The position numbers and the translations under genes are program-made. From assembly GCF_046115505.1 (NCBI RefSeq), contig NZ_CP170736.1, forward strand, positions 806,001 to 870,000: a stretch of 64,000 bases of DNA. The letters run 5' to 3'. This document shows, piece after piece, positions 47,684 to 57,255 of this stretch. Source of the DNA: Dellaglioa kimchii (GTDB lineage: Bacteria; Bacillota; Bacilli; Lactobacillales; Lactobacillaceae). Position 1 is the stretch's first letter. The number at the start of each line of letters is the position of its first letter. The notes under the pieces were generated by a model. It searched no databases. It worked only from the letters and a program-made list of their open reading frames with translations, and was not told the origin of the DNA.

Positions 47684-48661
47684 ATGAAAAAAATATTAAT
47701 TTTACACACTGGTGGTACAATCGCCATGTCTGAAAATCAAGAAACAGGCGCAGTTGCACCTGGTGCAGAAAACCCTTTAAACCAAGTTGAAAATCCATTT
47801 GGTGATCGTTTTGATTTAATCACTGAAAATGTTTTTAACTTACCATCTCCACATATTGGCCCCAAAGAGATGCTAATTGTTCAAAAAAGAATTATGCGTG
47901 CATCTGAGGAAGCGATTGATGGCATTGTTATTACTCACGGTACGGATACATTAGAAGAAACTGCTTATTTTTTAGATCTTACATTACCGAACCATCTACC
48001 TGTCGTTTTAACAGGTGCAATGCGTTCTGCAAATGAAATAGGCTCAGATGGCTTACACAATTTTCAAACAGCCATCTTAACTGCAGCAAGTGATGATGCA
48101 GTTGATAAAGGGGTCTTAGTTGTTATGAATGATGAAATTCATACAGCGCGCTACGTAACAAAAACACATACCACAAATGTCGCAACTTTTAGAACACCAA
48201 CATTTGGACCAATTGGTAGCATCGCTAAGGATAACGTTACCTTTTTTGCCGAATTACTAAGCCAGACTTGCTTAGCAATTGATAAAGTTGTTGACCATGT
48301 TTATTTAATTAAGGCTTATGCTGGAATGGATGCTGATTTACTTGGATTTCTTGATAATGACCAAACGAACGGTATTGTCATTGAAGCTCTTGGTGCAGGA
48401 AATCTCCCCCCACAAGTTTTAGCTAACCTTCAAAAACTAATTGATCGCGACATTCCAGTTGTGATTGTTTCACGTTGCTTTAATGGCGTGGCACAAGATG
48501 TTTACGACTACGAAGGTGGTGGCGTTCAATTGAAAAAAATGGGTGGCATCTTCTGTCGTGGCTTAAATGGTCAAAAAGCAAGAATTAAACTATTGGTTGG
48601 ATTAAGTGCTGGTCTTGAAAAAGAAGAACTCTCAATTTATGTCGCAGATGCTTTATCATAA
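47684..48661 (+). CDS. L-asparaginase (type I, AnsA-like)
   Basis: The protein of about 325 residues has the two catalytic threonine motifs, LHTGGTIAM near residue 8 and ITHGTDTLEETA near 85, and lacks a signal peptide, so it is cytoplasmic. It hydrolyses asparagine to aspartate and ammonia. The start is the ATG at 47684 after AAGGAGG. A longer frame from 47651 lacks a ribosome-binding site and covers the TATAAT elements at 47645-47659. Divergent from brnQ. Confidence 0.94.
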   Translation: MKKILILHTGGTIAMSENQETGAVAPGAENPLNQVENPFGDRFDLITENVFNLPSPHIGPKEMLIVQKRIMRASEEAIDGIVITHGTDTLEETAYFLDLTLPNHLPVVLTGAMRSANEIGSDGLHNFQTAILTAASDDAVDKGVLVVMNDEIHTARYVTKTHTTNVATFRTPTFGPIGSIAKDNVTFFAELLSQTCLAIDKVVDHVYLIKAYAGMDADLLGFLDNDQTNGIVIEALGAGNLPPQVLANLQKLIDRDIPVVIVSRCFNGVAQDVYDYEGGGVQLKKMGGIFCRGLNGQKARIKLLVGLSAGLEKEELSIYVADALS

Positions 48662-48670
48662 AAATATAAA

Positions 48671-48722
48671 AAATGCTCTGAGTAACTGGATAGACTTCCA
48701 GTTACTCAGAGCATTTTTCATT
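48671..48722. terminator. Bidirectional terminator with a 20-bp perfect stem
   Basis: 48671-48690 pairs fully with 48697-48716 around loop TAGACT. T and A runs flank it. It lies between the convergent asparaginase and thioesterase genes. Confidence 0.92.
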
Positions 48723-49472
48723 CTAACGTTTCGTCCATTCACAGTCAGCTTCACAATAAACATCATCGCCAATTTTAATCTGGTGATGTGTTGTTAAGTT
48801 ATCAATAACAACGAGACTATCAATCTTATGACCATAGTGAATTTCTTTTTCATATTTAATATTCATATGTTTTAAATCATGTGACATTAAGAAGTCTTCT
48901 GACAATGAATCCAATAACCAATCAAAATATTTTGAATTGTTCACATGCTGATTTGGATCAATATCAAAGAATCGAACGTCATATGATTTTTTAGCAGCTA
49001 TTGTATCTTCTTTCATGATACCAACTGGTTTCTCCAAACGTTCAATTCTTCGTGTATATTCAGCACCAAAAGGTTCAATAACTTCTGGCAATACACGAGT
49101 CATTTTACGTGTTTTATGATCCATTAAAACAAATACAGCATGAATATGTGCGCACTCATTACCTGCTTCATCATGAACCCAGAAATCTCGGTAACAGAAG
49201 AAACGATTGTATGAAACAGCCTCAGTAGTTAATGTTAAATTTTCATCAATATGTGGTATTCTCGAAATATCAATAAGGTATTGTGTAATAACCCAACCAA
49301 AGCCTAAATTTGTTAGGTCTTTTTCAGTAATTCCTAAGCTATCACTTTGGTCTGTTGAAACCAAAATAATCATGTTAATTAGCATTGCTACTGTCACACG
49401 ACCACTTTTATCGCCTTCATAGTAAACCGCACGATGCAGCTCACTAAATTTATTATCTGCCAATATGTTCAC
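48723..49472 (-). CDS. Acyl-ACP thioesterase
   Basis: The 249-residue protein has two hot-dog domains, the N-terminal one starting YYEGDKSGRVTVAMLINMIILVS and the C-terminal one with FDIDPNQHVNNSKYFDWLLDSL. The latter carries the Asn-His pair of the active site. It releases fatty acids from acyl carrier protein. Last gene of a long minus-strand run, 3 nt after rsmI. Confidence 0.92.
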   Translation of the reverse strand: MNILADNKFSELHRAVYYEGDKSGRVTVAMLINMIILVSTDQSDSLGITEKDLTNLGFGWVITQYLIDISRIPHIDENLTLTTEAVSYNRFFCYRDFWVHDEAGNECAHIHAVFVLMDHKTRKMTRVLPEVIEPFGAEYTRRIERLEKPVGIMKEDTIAAKKSYDVRFFDIDPNQHVNNSKYFDWLLDSLSEDFLMSHDLKHMNIKYEKEIHYGHKIDSLVVIDNLTTHHQIKIGDDVYCEADCEWTKR

Positions 49473-49475
49473 TCC

Positions 49476-50357
49476 TTAAATCTGATGATACAGATTATAA
49501 ACTTCTTGTTTTTTCATCTCTTGTTTCTTAGCAATCTCTTTTATCGCATCATTAGTTTTCATACCTGTTTCAATCAAATAATCAACTTGTTCTTCAATTG
49601 ACATATTAGCCAGATGATCAACTTCCGTTGCTTCTGGCGAATCGTTTCCTTCAACAATTACACAAAATTCTCCACGGACTTGCTCTGAGCCAGCCCATTC
49701 AATAGCATCGTCCAGTGTTCCACGCAAAAATTCCTCATAACGTTTGGTTAATTCTCGGCATAGTACAACTTTACGCTGGCCACCAAGGCTGGCAGCTATT
49801 TGTGTTAATGTTTTTTTCAGGCGATGTGGTGCTTCATAAAAAATAAGCGTCATTGTTTGATTTTTTAACTCAGCTAATTCTTCTTTTTGACTCTTAGGTT
49901 TTCGCGATAAAAAACCATAGAATAAGAACGGTTGTGGCGCTAATCCAGAAGCTATTAATGCAGTGATTCCGGCATTTGCCCCAGGAAGTGGCACAACTGG
50001 AATCTTGGCTTCAATACACGCTTTAACAAGATCATGCCCAGGGTCACTAATTGATGGCATTCCTGCATCACTAACTTGTGCGATTGATTGACCAGCCAAT
50101 ATTTTATCAACAAATTGCGGAATACGTTCTTGCGTATTATGTTCATGAAAACTCAATTGACTTGTTTCAATCTCAAAATGATTTAATAATTTTTGTGTGT
50201 TCCGTGTATCTTCGGCTGCTATGTAGTCAACCTCTTTTAAAATATCAATCGCTCTAAACGTCATATCAGATAAATTACCAATTGGTGTCGGTACTAAATA
50301 TAATGACCCAGTTGTCCCTTTACCTTGAAAACTGCTTTGTGCTGCTATTTCGCTCAT
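49476..50357 (-). CDS. rsmI: 16S rRNA (cytidine-1402-2'-O)-methyltransferase RsmI
   Basis: The protein of about 293 residues has the tetrapyrrole methylase fold: LYLVPTPIGNLSDMTFRA, AEDTRNTQKLL, VSDAGMPSISDPG and PLPGANAGITALIASG. It methylates C1402 in the decoding centre. Start at the ATG at 50357, preceded by GGGAG and overlapping yabA by ATGA. A longer frame runs into yabA and is unlikely. Confidence 0.95.
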   Translation of the reverse strand: MSEIAAQSSFQGKGTTGSLYLVPTPIGNLSDMTFRAIDILKEVDYIAAEDTRNTQKLLNHFEIETSQLSFHEHNTQERIPQFVDKILAGQSIAQVSDAGMPSISDPGHDLVKACIEAKIPVVPLPGANAGITALIASGLAPQPFLFYGFLSRKPKSQKEELAELKNQTMTLIFYEAPHRLKKTLTQIAASLGGQRKVVLCRELTKRYEEFLRGTLDDAIEWAGSEQVRGEFCVIVEGNDSPEATEVDHLANMSIEEQVDYLIETGMKTNDAIKEIAKKQEMKKQEVYNLYHQI

Positions 50358-50710
50358 ACTTCGCGCTCCCCATAAATTAAATCTAAACAGAAAGCACAAG
50401 GTTCATCATCGACTCGACGTGATCCGTACATCCCTTCAATATTGCAAACATGAAAACCTTGATCATATAGTTTTTCTAAATTTTGACGTGATTTTGACAG
50501 ATTTGCATCGGAAGATTCATTAAAATCCTTAGACGTTTGTCGCTCTATTTCACTTAATCGTTCTCTTAAATGTTGGTTTTCAATCTCCAATTCAGCATTA
50601 TTCTCAAGAACACCAGTCATATCGGATTTTATTGTTTCAAAACTCGATAACATTTTTTTCATTTCTTCCTCGATAGCTATAAAATTATCATATAGTTGAC
50701 GCTTATCCAC
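50354..50710 (-). CDS. yabA: Replication initiation-control protein YabA
   Basis: The 118-residue protein has an N-terminal coiled coil (about 5-60) and a C-terminal zinc module HVCNIEGMYGSRRVDDEPCAFC, with the HxC...CxxC ligands. YabA binds DnaA and DnaN and limits re-initiation. It follows holB by 22 nt, and no ricT (yaaT) gene lies between as it does in B. subtilis. Confidence 0.93.
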   Translation of the reverse strand: MDKRQLYDNFIAIEEEMKKMLSSFETIKSDMTGVLENNAELEIENQHLRERLSEIERQTSKDFNESSDANLSKSRQNLEKLYDQGFHVCNIEGMYGSRRVDDEPCAFCLDLIYGEREV

Positions 50711-50732
50711 AAAATCACCTTCATTTCATATT

Positions 50733-51740
50733 TTATAAGTCTATTAATTTTAACGTTGTTACTTCAATTGCACTTTGAAATGTCATATTTATTTGGAGCA
50801 TCGCTTTAATTTGTAAACAACCATCTAATATAGCAATTAACTTTTTATCACTAATCATCTGGGTTACTTTACCAATCTCAGTTAAGCGATTAGAAAAACT
50901 CACTTGTTCTTTACGATCATAACGGACAAGTAAACAATCACGCGCTAATAGTACCATTAAATCAACCATCAATACCTGTTGTTGTTTTTCTTTTGCGAAT
51001 GGGACCAATTTTGTTTGTACCAAAATAAAACTTTCGGCATCATTTTTCAATAATCTGCTGAACCAATTCCAAACTTGATTTGTCATTTCAGTAAAATTTT
51101 CATCTTGTGCTAACGCTACAGCATGGCTTGTACTCTCAGTTACATGAACAAGTAACTGAGCCTGATCTTTCAAGATATCTTGATTTAATAAATTTTGAAT
51201 CAATTTTTCTTGAGAGAGTGCGACAAAATTAACCAGTTGGCACCGTGATTGGATAGTTGGCAAAATTTGATTTTTATTTTCTGTTAATAAGAAAGCTTTC
51301 ACATTTCCAACAGGCTCTTCTAAAAATTTAAGTAAACTGTTCGCAGCACTAGCTGTCATACTCTCAGCTTTTTCAATTATAAAAATCTTTTGGCTACCTT
51401 CAACACCACTTTTTGAAAATTCTGATTTCAAAAACCGAATTTGATCAACTTTAATTGACTGACCTTCGGGCTTAACACTCACGATATCAGGGTGATTACC
51501 CGACAGAATTCGTTGGCATTCTCCACATACACCACAAGGTTTTTGATCCTCGTTAGCAGTACAAAAGAGTCGCATTGCAATCCATTGTGCTAATTCAACC
51601 TTACCAATACCTTCTGGTCCGGAAAATAGATAAGCATGGGCTAATTTATTTGTTGTTATCAATTTTTCAAAATGTTCAATTAATTTGGGCTGTAATTCTT
51701 GAATTTTAATATTACTGGTTTCATCAGCTAATTCTGCCAT
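50733..51740 (-). CDS. holB: DNA polymerase III delta' subunit
   Basis: The 335-residue clamp-loader subunit has the AAA+ fold: GPEGIGKVE near residue 41 (a Walker A without the usual Ser/Thr, typical of non-ATPase delta'), zinc ligands CGVCGEC and the SRC motif (IQSRCQL). It starts 12 nt after darA. Normal length. Confidence 0.93.
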   Translation of the reverse strand: MAELADETSNIKIQELQPKLIEHFEKLITTNKLAHAYLFSGPEGIGKVELAQWIAMRLFCTANEDQKPCGVCGECQRILSGNHPDIVSVKPEGQSIKVDQIRFLKSEFSKSGVEGSQKIFIIEKAESMTASAANSLLKFLEEPVGNVKAFLLTENKNQILPTIQSRCQLVNFVALSQEKLIQNLLNQDILKDQAQLLVHVTESTSHAVALAQDENFTEMTNQVWNWFSRLLKNDAESFILVQTKLVPFAKEKQQQVLMVDLMVLLARDCLLVRYDRKEQVSFSNRLTEIGKVTQMISDKKLIAILDGCLQIKAMLQINMTFQSAIEVTTLKLIDL

Positions 51741-51752
51741 TACTATTTACTC

Positions 51753-52082
51753 CTAAAATTGATGAAACTCTTCTACTGGTAAGACAAATACTGTTGCGCC
51801 ACCAACTTGGACTTCTAATGGAAATGGTACTTGTGCATCCATTGAAACATCTAAATTAACAGGAGGTGCCATAAATTGTTCACGCGTTGATGATGTCTCT
51901 TTAATGATTTGTAACACCTCATCAACACGTTCATCTTCAATACCAATTAAAAAGGTTGTATTACCAGACTTTAAAAAACCACCAGTTGTTGATAGTTTTG
52001 TTGCACGAACATTTGAATCTATAAATATATTGCTTAGTCGGTTACTATCTTTATCTTGGACAATCGCTGTAATTAATTTCAT
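51753..52082 (-). CDS. darA: Cyclic-di-AMP receptor DarA (PstA/YaaQ)
   Basis: The 109-residue PII-like protein has the DarA features: MKLITAIVQDKDSNRL at the N-terminus, a long B-loop containing TKLSTTGGFLKSGNTTFLIGIEDERVDEV, and the GGATVFVLPVEEFHQF C-terminus. It forms trimers that bind cyclic-di-AMP. The output is unknown. The tmk-darA-holB order is conserved in Firmicutes. In this window it links functionally to KimA. Confidence 0.93.
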   Translation of the reverse strand: MKLITAIVQDKDSNRLSNIFIDSNVRATKLSTTGGFLKSGNTTFLIGIEDERVDEVLQIIKETSSTREQFMAPPVNLDVSMDAQVPFPLEVQVGGATVFVLPVEEFHQF

Positions 52083-52101
52083 TTGAATTCCCTCATTTCA
52101 T

Positions 52102-52743
52102 TTATTTAAAAGACTCGGGTAATTTTTTCTTCAGAACGTCAATACAATCATCAATTACTTTATCCAACGGTTGTGCCGCATTAATGGTTATAATACGTTC
52201 TGGATTTTTTACTGCTAATTGTTGGTATGCTTTGCGTACTTTTTGATGGAACTCTAACTTTTCATCATCTAAACGATTTATTTCATTTTGACGATGCTCA
52301 AAAATTCGTTTTAATCCAATTTCTGATGGTACGTCAAAGTATAAAGTTAAATCAGGTTCTGTTCCATTTGTTGCAAATAGGTTCATATCAGCAACCGCTT
52401 GCGTTCCGATATCTCTACCAGCGCCTTGGTAAGCAATTGAACTATCAACATAACGATCACATATAACAATTTTATCTTCCTTAAGTGCTGGCAAAATTAT
52501 TTCTGCGATATGTTGACGTCTTGATGCTGCAAATAATAATGCTTCAGTTCGTTTATCCATCTCTGGATAATCTTGATTTAAGACAACTTCACGAATGGCT
52601 TCAGATATCGGACTTCCACCTGGTTCACGTGTTATAACTAATTCTTTTACCAAATTATTTTGTATCTTTTTTATAATACCTTTTAAAGCACTTGTTTTAC
52701 CGGACCCATCTGGCCCTTCAATCGTTATAAATTTTCCAGTCAC
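52102..52743 (-). CDS. tmk: Thymidylate kinase
   Basis: The 213-residue enzyme has the P-loop GPDGSGKTS at 10-18, the DRYVDSSIAYQG motif near 93 and a lid region with QNEINRLD. It converts dTMP to dTDP. First gene of a unit that begins after the yaaL terminator. Confidence 0.96.
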   Translation of the reverse strand: MTGKFITIEGPDGSGKTSALKGIIKKIQNNLVKELVITREPGGSPISEAIREVVLNQDYPEMDKRTEALLFAASRRQHIAEIILPALKEDKIVICDRYVDSSIAYQGAGRDIGTQAVADMNLFATNGTEPDLTLYFDVPSEIGLKRIFEHRQNEINRLDDEKLEFHQKVRKAYQQLAVKNPERIITINAAQPLDKVIDDCIDVLKKKLPESFK

Positions 52744-52859
52744 ATTAACGACCCCAATACTTATTATTATTGTACTTGAATCTTAAAAACCTGTCCATAA
52801 GATAAACCTACTATTAGTATACTATCTCTTATTTAATAAATCTAATCAGTAATTCACAA

Positions 52860-52901
52860 AAAAACGCCAAGACAAGTTAGGCGAATTGTCTCAACGTTCT
52901 T
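52860..52901 (-). terminator. Terminator downstream of yaaL
   Basis: AACG/CGTT and AGACAA/TTGTCT arms (52865-52901) form an interrupted stem followed on the minus strand by a T run, just beyond yaaL. Confidence 0.65.
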
Positions 52902-52907
52902 TCTAAT

Positions 52908-53150
52908 TTAATGTGTAATTACTGAAGCTTGCATATGCCCTTTAACTGCACGAACACGCGCTTCATTATAGAGAAAGAAATATCTTTTTCTTGCCATCTG
53001 TGTTTCATTAATTAATTCTTCATCAACTTCGTAAATAGCCTCTTCAGTTTGTTTTGCCTGATCCCAGGCTAATTTAGCGAGATCAATTGACTCTAGCAAC
53101 TTAGCGTCATATTCTTTACGTAATTTAAGTTTTGTTTTTTTATTAAACAT
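52908..53150 (-). CDS. yaaL: YaaL family protein (DUF2508)
   Basis: The 80-residue charged, alpha-helical protein has KLRKEYDAKLLESIDLAK and YFFLYNEARVRAVKGH, typical of the YaaL family. It follows recR by 18 nt in the conserved recR-yaaL order. Function unknown. Confidence 0.85.
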   Translation of the reverse strand: MFNKKTKLKLRKEYDAKLLESIDLAKLAWDQAKQTEEAIYEVDEELINETQMARKRYFFLYNEARVRAVKGHMQASVITH

Positions 53151-53168
53151 TACACCGTCAGCTCATTT

Positions 53169-53768
53169 CTATATTTCAGTACGTCCTTCAATCGCTTTGA
53201 ACAACGTCATTTCATCTGCGTACTCAATATCGCTGCCTACAGATAGTCCATGGGCCAATCTTGTCACTTTAATGCCAGCCGGTTTAATCAATCTCGATAA
53301 ATACATTGACGTTGCTTCACCTTCTGGCGTTGCATTTGTCGCAATAATAACTTCCTGCATATCGGGATGCGATTGAAGACGTGTTAATAAACTTGTGATA
53401 TTAATATCTTCAGGTCCTTTACCTTCAATTGGTGATAATACACCATGAAGCACGTGATACAAGCCGTGATACTCTTTCATTTTTTCTAAAGACATCACAT
53501 CTTTAGGTTCTTCTACAACAATAACTTTTGTTTGATCACGTGATGAATCAGAACAAATCTGACAAGGATCTTCTTCAGTAATATTGCCACAGATACTACA
53601 ATAATGTAGGTCTCGTTTGGCAGATATCAGTGATTTAGCAAAATCGGTGACATCATCTTCATCCATATCAATTGTAAAAAAAGCTAATCTTGTAGCAGTT
53701 TTACCACCAATACCTGGTAATTTCATATAACTTTCAATCAATTTTGCGATAGGTTCAGGATATTGCAT
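53169..53768 (-). CDS. recR: Recombination protein RecR
   Basis: The 199-residue protein has the N-terminal helix-hairpin-helix LPGIGGKTATRLAF, the four-Cys zinc finger CSICGNITEEDPCQIC and a Toprim domain with VVEEPKDVMSLE. It works with RecF and RecO in gap repair. Normal length, 27 nt after ybaB. Confidence 0.96.
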   Translation of the reverse strand: MQYPEPIAKLIESYMKLPGIGGKTATRLAFFTIDMDEDDVTDFAKSLISAKRDLHYCSICGNITEEDPCQICSDSSRDQTKVIVVEEPKDVMSLEKMKEYHGLYHVLHGVLSPIEGKGPEDINITSLLTRLQSHPDMQEVIIATNATPEGEATSMYLSRLIKPAGIKVTRLAHGLSVGSDIEYADEMTLFKAIEGRTEI

Positions 53769-53795
53769 TTTCTTTAGCCTTCTTTAATTTTAAGT

Positions 53796-54110
53796 TTATA
53801 GTCCAGGCATCCCTTGAGAATATTTACCCAATTTATCAGTTGTTGTTTTTTCAATTTTTGTCATAGCATCATTAACAGCCATAATAATTAAATCTTGTAA
53901 CATATCAACATCATCAGGATCGACCGCCTCTTCTTTAATCATAATATCAGTCATTTTTTTGTCCCCTGTAAAGGTTACCTTAACTAAATCATTTGAAGCC
54001 TCACCAACGAATTCAGTTGCATTCAAAGCCTCTTGGTCCTTTGTCATATCCTTTTGTAATTTTTGCATTTGTTTCATCATACCTTGCATATTACCATTTC
54101 CACGCATCAT
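53796..54110 (-). CDS. YbaB/EbfC family nucleoid-associated protein
   Basis: The 104-residue protein starts MMRGNGNMQGMMKQMQKLQKDM and ends LGKYSQGMPGL, as YbaB proteins do. It binds DNA as a dimer. Lies between dnaX and recR in the conserved order. Confidence 0.95.
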   Translation of the reverse strand: MMRGNGNMQGMMKQMQKLQKDMTKDQEALNATEFVGEASNDLVKVTFTGDKKMTDIMIKEEAVDPDDVDMLQDLIIMAVNDAMTKIEKTTTDKLGKYSQGMPGL

Positions 54111-54127
54111 TATTAATTACTTCCTTT

Positions 54128-55846
54128 CTAATCCTGTTTAATTTCTATATTTTCTGTTCCAAAAATTTCTTCAGCTTTTGAAACAATTGGTTCTACAACT
54201 TCAGGTTCTGGCTCAATAATTGTTTCGGTTCCCTCGTGCTCATTTTGTTTAATGTAAGATTTTCGGACTTCTGGCCATTGTTCTGCTGTAATGCAGACCA
54301 CCTTGGGGACATGATGTAATAATCGATCTAACCCATTACCTAAAGCATCGAGTAATTCTGTATCACTTGAAGCTTTGACAGACAAAAATTCGTAATTAAA
54401 ACTAACAAGTACACTATCAGGACTAGCCGCAACCGGTTCACTAGCTTGCATAATCGCACGTTGTGTAACTGATAGTTGCTGCAACAACTCTGGCCAAACC
54501 TGTTTTAATTGTACCAAACTTTCTTTTGTTGCGTGATCTAAAATAGGATAAATTTGAGATAAATTTAATGTTGCTTTTTTTTGAGTAGAGGCAACTTTTT
54601 TAGGCTTAGCTATTACTGCCACTTGCGGTTGATTATCATTCTGACTTGAAAAATCAATTATTTGCTTTTTCAAGTCTTCAACTGTTTTTGTTAAATTATT
54701 AATTTGTTCAGATGCATCTGAACTTAATTCTGATTGAATCGTCTCCGTAGTCGTATCAGAGGTATTAAATTGTGATAATCGAATTGTTAACACTTCTAAA
54801 TAAACATCTGGATGTGTCGTAAATCGCATTTGTTGTTGAATCTCGTTTAAAACGTTTATCATTTGGTATAAGAAATCAGCAGAAATAGTCTGTGATAATT
54901 TTTTAAAATCATCATTAACCATCCCTAATTCTAGTTGATTAATGAGTGCTGGTGCTTGCTGATATAATAGTAAATCACGACTATAGGCAATTAAATCTTC
55001 GATTAATCTAGTTGAATCTTTACCTTCGTCTATAATTGCTTGTATCGTTTCTAATGCCTCAGTAGTCGCTTTTTGACTAACTTCCGTGACGTAATTCTGT
55101 ATTTTATCCTGTGTTACACTACCGGTTACTAGCAAAGCATTATCTAAAGTCACCTTGTTATCACCGAATGAAATGACCTGATCTAAAATACTTAAAGCAT
55201 CCCGCATTCCACCTTCAGCTGCTTTAGCAATAACTTTAAGCGCTGGTTCTTCATATTCAATTCCTTTTTCTGTCAAAATATAAACCATTCGTTCATAACT
55301 GTCAGCTGGCGTAATACGCTTGAAATCAAATTTCTGAGTTCTGGAAATAATGGTCGCTGGAATTTTATGTGGTTCCGTTGTGGCAAGAATAAAAATAACA
55401 TTTTCAGGTGGTTCTTCAAGCGTCTTCAACAGTGCATTAAAAGCACCCGTAGATAACATATGAACTTCATCAATAATATAGATTTTAAAATCAGCTTGTG
55501 TGGGTGCGTACTTTACTTTGTCACGGATATCACGAATTTCTTCAACCCCATTATTAGAAGCGGCATCAATTTCGATAACATCGTTTAATTGACCATTCGT
55601 AATAGCGATACATGTCTCACATTTGTTACATGGTTCGCCATTTTCCTGGAAGTGACAATTAACTGCCTTAGCAAAAATTTTAGCTGCGGACGTTTTACCT
55701 GTTCCACGTGGACCATTAAAAATGTATGCATGACTTGTTTGCTGTGTCATAATTGCATTTTTCAACGTCTGCGTAATCATGTTTTGTCCAACTAAATCAG
55801 TAAATTTTTGCGGACGCCAGACACGGTATAAAGCTTGGTAACTCAT
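54128..55846 (-). CDS. dnaX: DNA polymerase III gamma/tau subunit
   Basis: The clamp-loader ATPase of about 572 residues has Walker A GPRGTGKTS near 45, zinc ligands CNKCETC, DEVHML and the SRTQKF sensor region. The C-terminal tau part (about 370-572) is Gln- and Glu-rich. The ATG at 55846 after AAAGGAGAG is chosen. It follows the SRP RNA gene. Confidence 0.96.
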   Translation of the reverse strand: MSYQALYRVWRPQKFTDLVGQNMITQTLKNAIMTQQTSHAYIFNGPRGTGKTSAAKIFAKAVNCHFQENGEPCNKCETCIAITNGQLNDVIEIDAASNNGVEEIRDIRDKVKYAPTQADFKIYIIDEVHMLSTGAFNALLKTLEEPPENVIFILATTEPHKIPATIISRTQKFDFKRITPADSYERMVYILTEKGIEYEEPALKVIAKAAEGGMRDALSILDQVISFGDNKVTLDNALLVTGSVTQDKIQNYVTEVSQKATTEALETIQAIIDEGKDSTRLIEDLIAYSRDLLLYQQAPALINQLELGMVNDDFKKLSQTISADFLYQMINVLNEIQQQMRFTTHPDVYLEVLTIRLSQFNTSDTTTETIQSELSSDASEQINNLTKTVEDLKKQIIDFSSQNDNQPQVAVIAKPKKVASTQKKATLNLSQIYPILDHATKESLVQLKQVWPELLQQLSVTQRAIMQASEPVAASPDSVLVSFNYEFLSVKASSDTELLDALGNGLDRLLHHVPKVVCITAEQWPEVRKSYIKQNEHEGTETIIEPEPEVVEPIVSKAEEIFGTENIEIKQD

Positions 55847-55886
55847 CACAATCTCTCCTTTCAAAATCTATAAATAGCTTTTTAAA

Positions 55887-55919
55887 TAAAAAAATCTCTC
55901 AGCCATTTCTGACTAAGAG
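55887..55919 (-). terminator. Terminator of the SRP RNA gene
   Basis: A 10-bp stem with two G-U pairs (55896-55905 with 55910-55919) is followed on the minus strand by a run of T. Confidence 0.8.
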
Positions 55920-55938
55920 TCTTAAATAATCATAATTA

Positions 55939-56018
55939 CTTAAGGCACAAAGTGAATCAAACTTAGTGCTGCTTCCTTCCGGATCTGACACAATTCGTAA
56001 GCACACTATTGCCTTAAG
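55939..56018 (-). ncRNA. ffs: Small bacterial SRP RNA (4.5S type)
   Basis: The minus strand carries the conserved apical domain GTGTCAGATCCGGAAGGAAG with GCAGC next, the Ffh-binding loop, closed by the distal stem CTTAAGGCA/TGCCTTAAG. It may extend a few bases to about 56030. It lies between tadA and dnaX, the usual Firmicute position of scr/ffs. Confidence 0.95.
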
Positions 56019-56067
56019 GCCTTGCGGCAATTATTATAATACATTAAATTCCAACAAAAAGCTACCT

Positions 56068-56562
56068 TTATGATTGCTTTTTTTCTTTTCTTTTACGTCG
56101 AACTTCTCTAAAGAATGATTGGAGCAGGTCTTTAGCTTCATCTAATAATAATCCAGATTCTACTTTTGCTTGATGATTAAATCGTTCATCCGTTAATAAG
56201 TTCCCAATGCTACCTGCAGTTCCTGCTTTAGGATCAAATGCACCAAAGTAAACTTCTGGGATTCTTGAATTAATAATCGCACCACTACACATTGGGCATG
56301 GTTCTAATGTTACGAATAATTGCGCATCTACAAGACGCCAGCTATGAATCGTAGCACAGGCTTCTTGGATGGCTAAAATTTCAGCGTGTAGGGTTGCATC
56401 TTGCACGTGTTCCCGAATATTATGGCCTCGTCCGATAATCTCACCATTTTGGACAACAACACAGCCAATTGGTACTTCACCAATAATTTTTGCATTTCTT
56501 GCTTCATACAAAGCTTCACGCATAAAAAATTCTTTTTGTTCTTCAGTTAATTTTTCTACCAT
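56068..56562 (-). CDS. tadA: tRNA-specific adenosine deaminase TadA
   Basis: The 164-residue zinc enzyme has HAEILAI (ligand His and catalytic Glu) and PCPMC (two Cys ligands). It makes inosine at position 34 of tRNA-Arg(ACG), whose gene is in this window. It overlaps nothing and starts 1 nt after the methyltransferase gene stop. Confidence 0.96.
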   Translation of the reverse strand: MVEKLTEEQKEFFMREALYEARNAKIIGEVPIGCVVVQNGEIIGRGHNIREHVQDATLHAEILAIQEACATIHSWRLVDAQLFVTLEPCPMCSGAIINSRIPEVYFGAFDPKAGTAGSIGNLLTDERFNHQAKVESGLLLDEAKDLLQSFFREVRRKRKEKKQS

Positions 56563-57165
56563 TTACTTCACACTCATTAAAATATAGTAACCTTTATCTT
56601 TTAAAATAATGTCACAATTACCAAAAACTTCAGTCATTCTTTTTTGAGCCGAACTTGCTCCTTGTTTCTTTTGTAATACAGCAAACAATTGTCCGCCAAC
56701 TTTTAAATGGTCGAATGCGCCGCTTAAAATTTCATGAACAACCTCTTTACCTGCTCTAATAGGTGGATTTGTAAGAATTGCAGCATAATCCGTCTTTGTT
56801 ACATGACTGTATGCGGCAGATTCAAAAACTTCTATATTAGTAATTTTATTGATTACCGCGTTCTTCTTTGCTAATTCTAATGCTAATTCATTTACGTCTG
56901 TCATATCTATTTTTCGTTCAGGTTGACTCTTGGCTATAGCAAGACCTATTGGACCGTACCCACATCCAACATCTAAAATATTTCCCGGAATTATTTCTTG
57001 TTGCTCAACTGCATCTAATAAAACTCTTGAACCAAAATCGACTGTTTTTTTTGAAAACACACCATTATCTGTGGTAAACTTAAATTCGTTGTTCAACAGT
57101 TTAAATGTCCATTCTTTTTCATCATGAATAACATCTGGATTTTTCGTAAAATAATAGTTCGTCAT
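56563..57165 (-). CDS. RsmC-like class I SAM-dependent methyltransferase (YbxB type)
   Basis: The protein of about 200 residues has the SAM-binding motif LDVGCGYGPIGLAIA and the catalytic-type ILTNPPIRAGKEVVHE (NPP), as in RsmC/RlmG small-subunit rRNA guanine methyltransferases. It is the single-domain Gram-positive form, like B. subtilis YbxB. The start at the ATG at 57165 follows AGGTAAAAAT. A longer frame to 57222 is unlikely. The target base is inferred. Confidence 0.88.
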   Translation of the reverse strand: MTNYYFTKNPDVIHDEKEWTFKLLNNEFKFTTDNGVFSKKTVDFGSRVLLDAVEQQEIIPGNILDVGCGYGPIGLAIAKSQPERKIDMTDVNELALELAKKNAVINKITNIEVFESAAYSHVTKTDYAAILTNPPIRAGKEVVHEILSGAFDHLKVGGQLFAVLQKKQGASSAQKRMTEVFGNCDIILKDKGYYILMSVK

Positions 57166-57255
57166 ATTTTTACCTACTTTCTCAATAGTTTCTATAATAC
57201 GGAGAAAATCGAATTTTCGCAATCAAAATTTAATATAAACAATCCAAGACCTTGA

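Noticed and set aside
50733..51740. Damaged Walker A in holB as a defect
   Set aside because: Delta' subunits are normally not ATPases and often lack the Ser/Thr, so this is expected.
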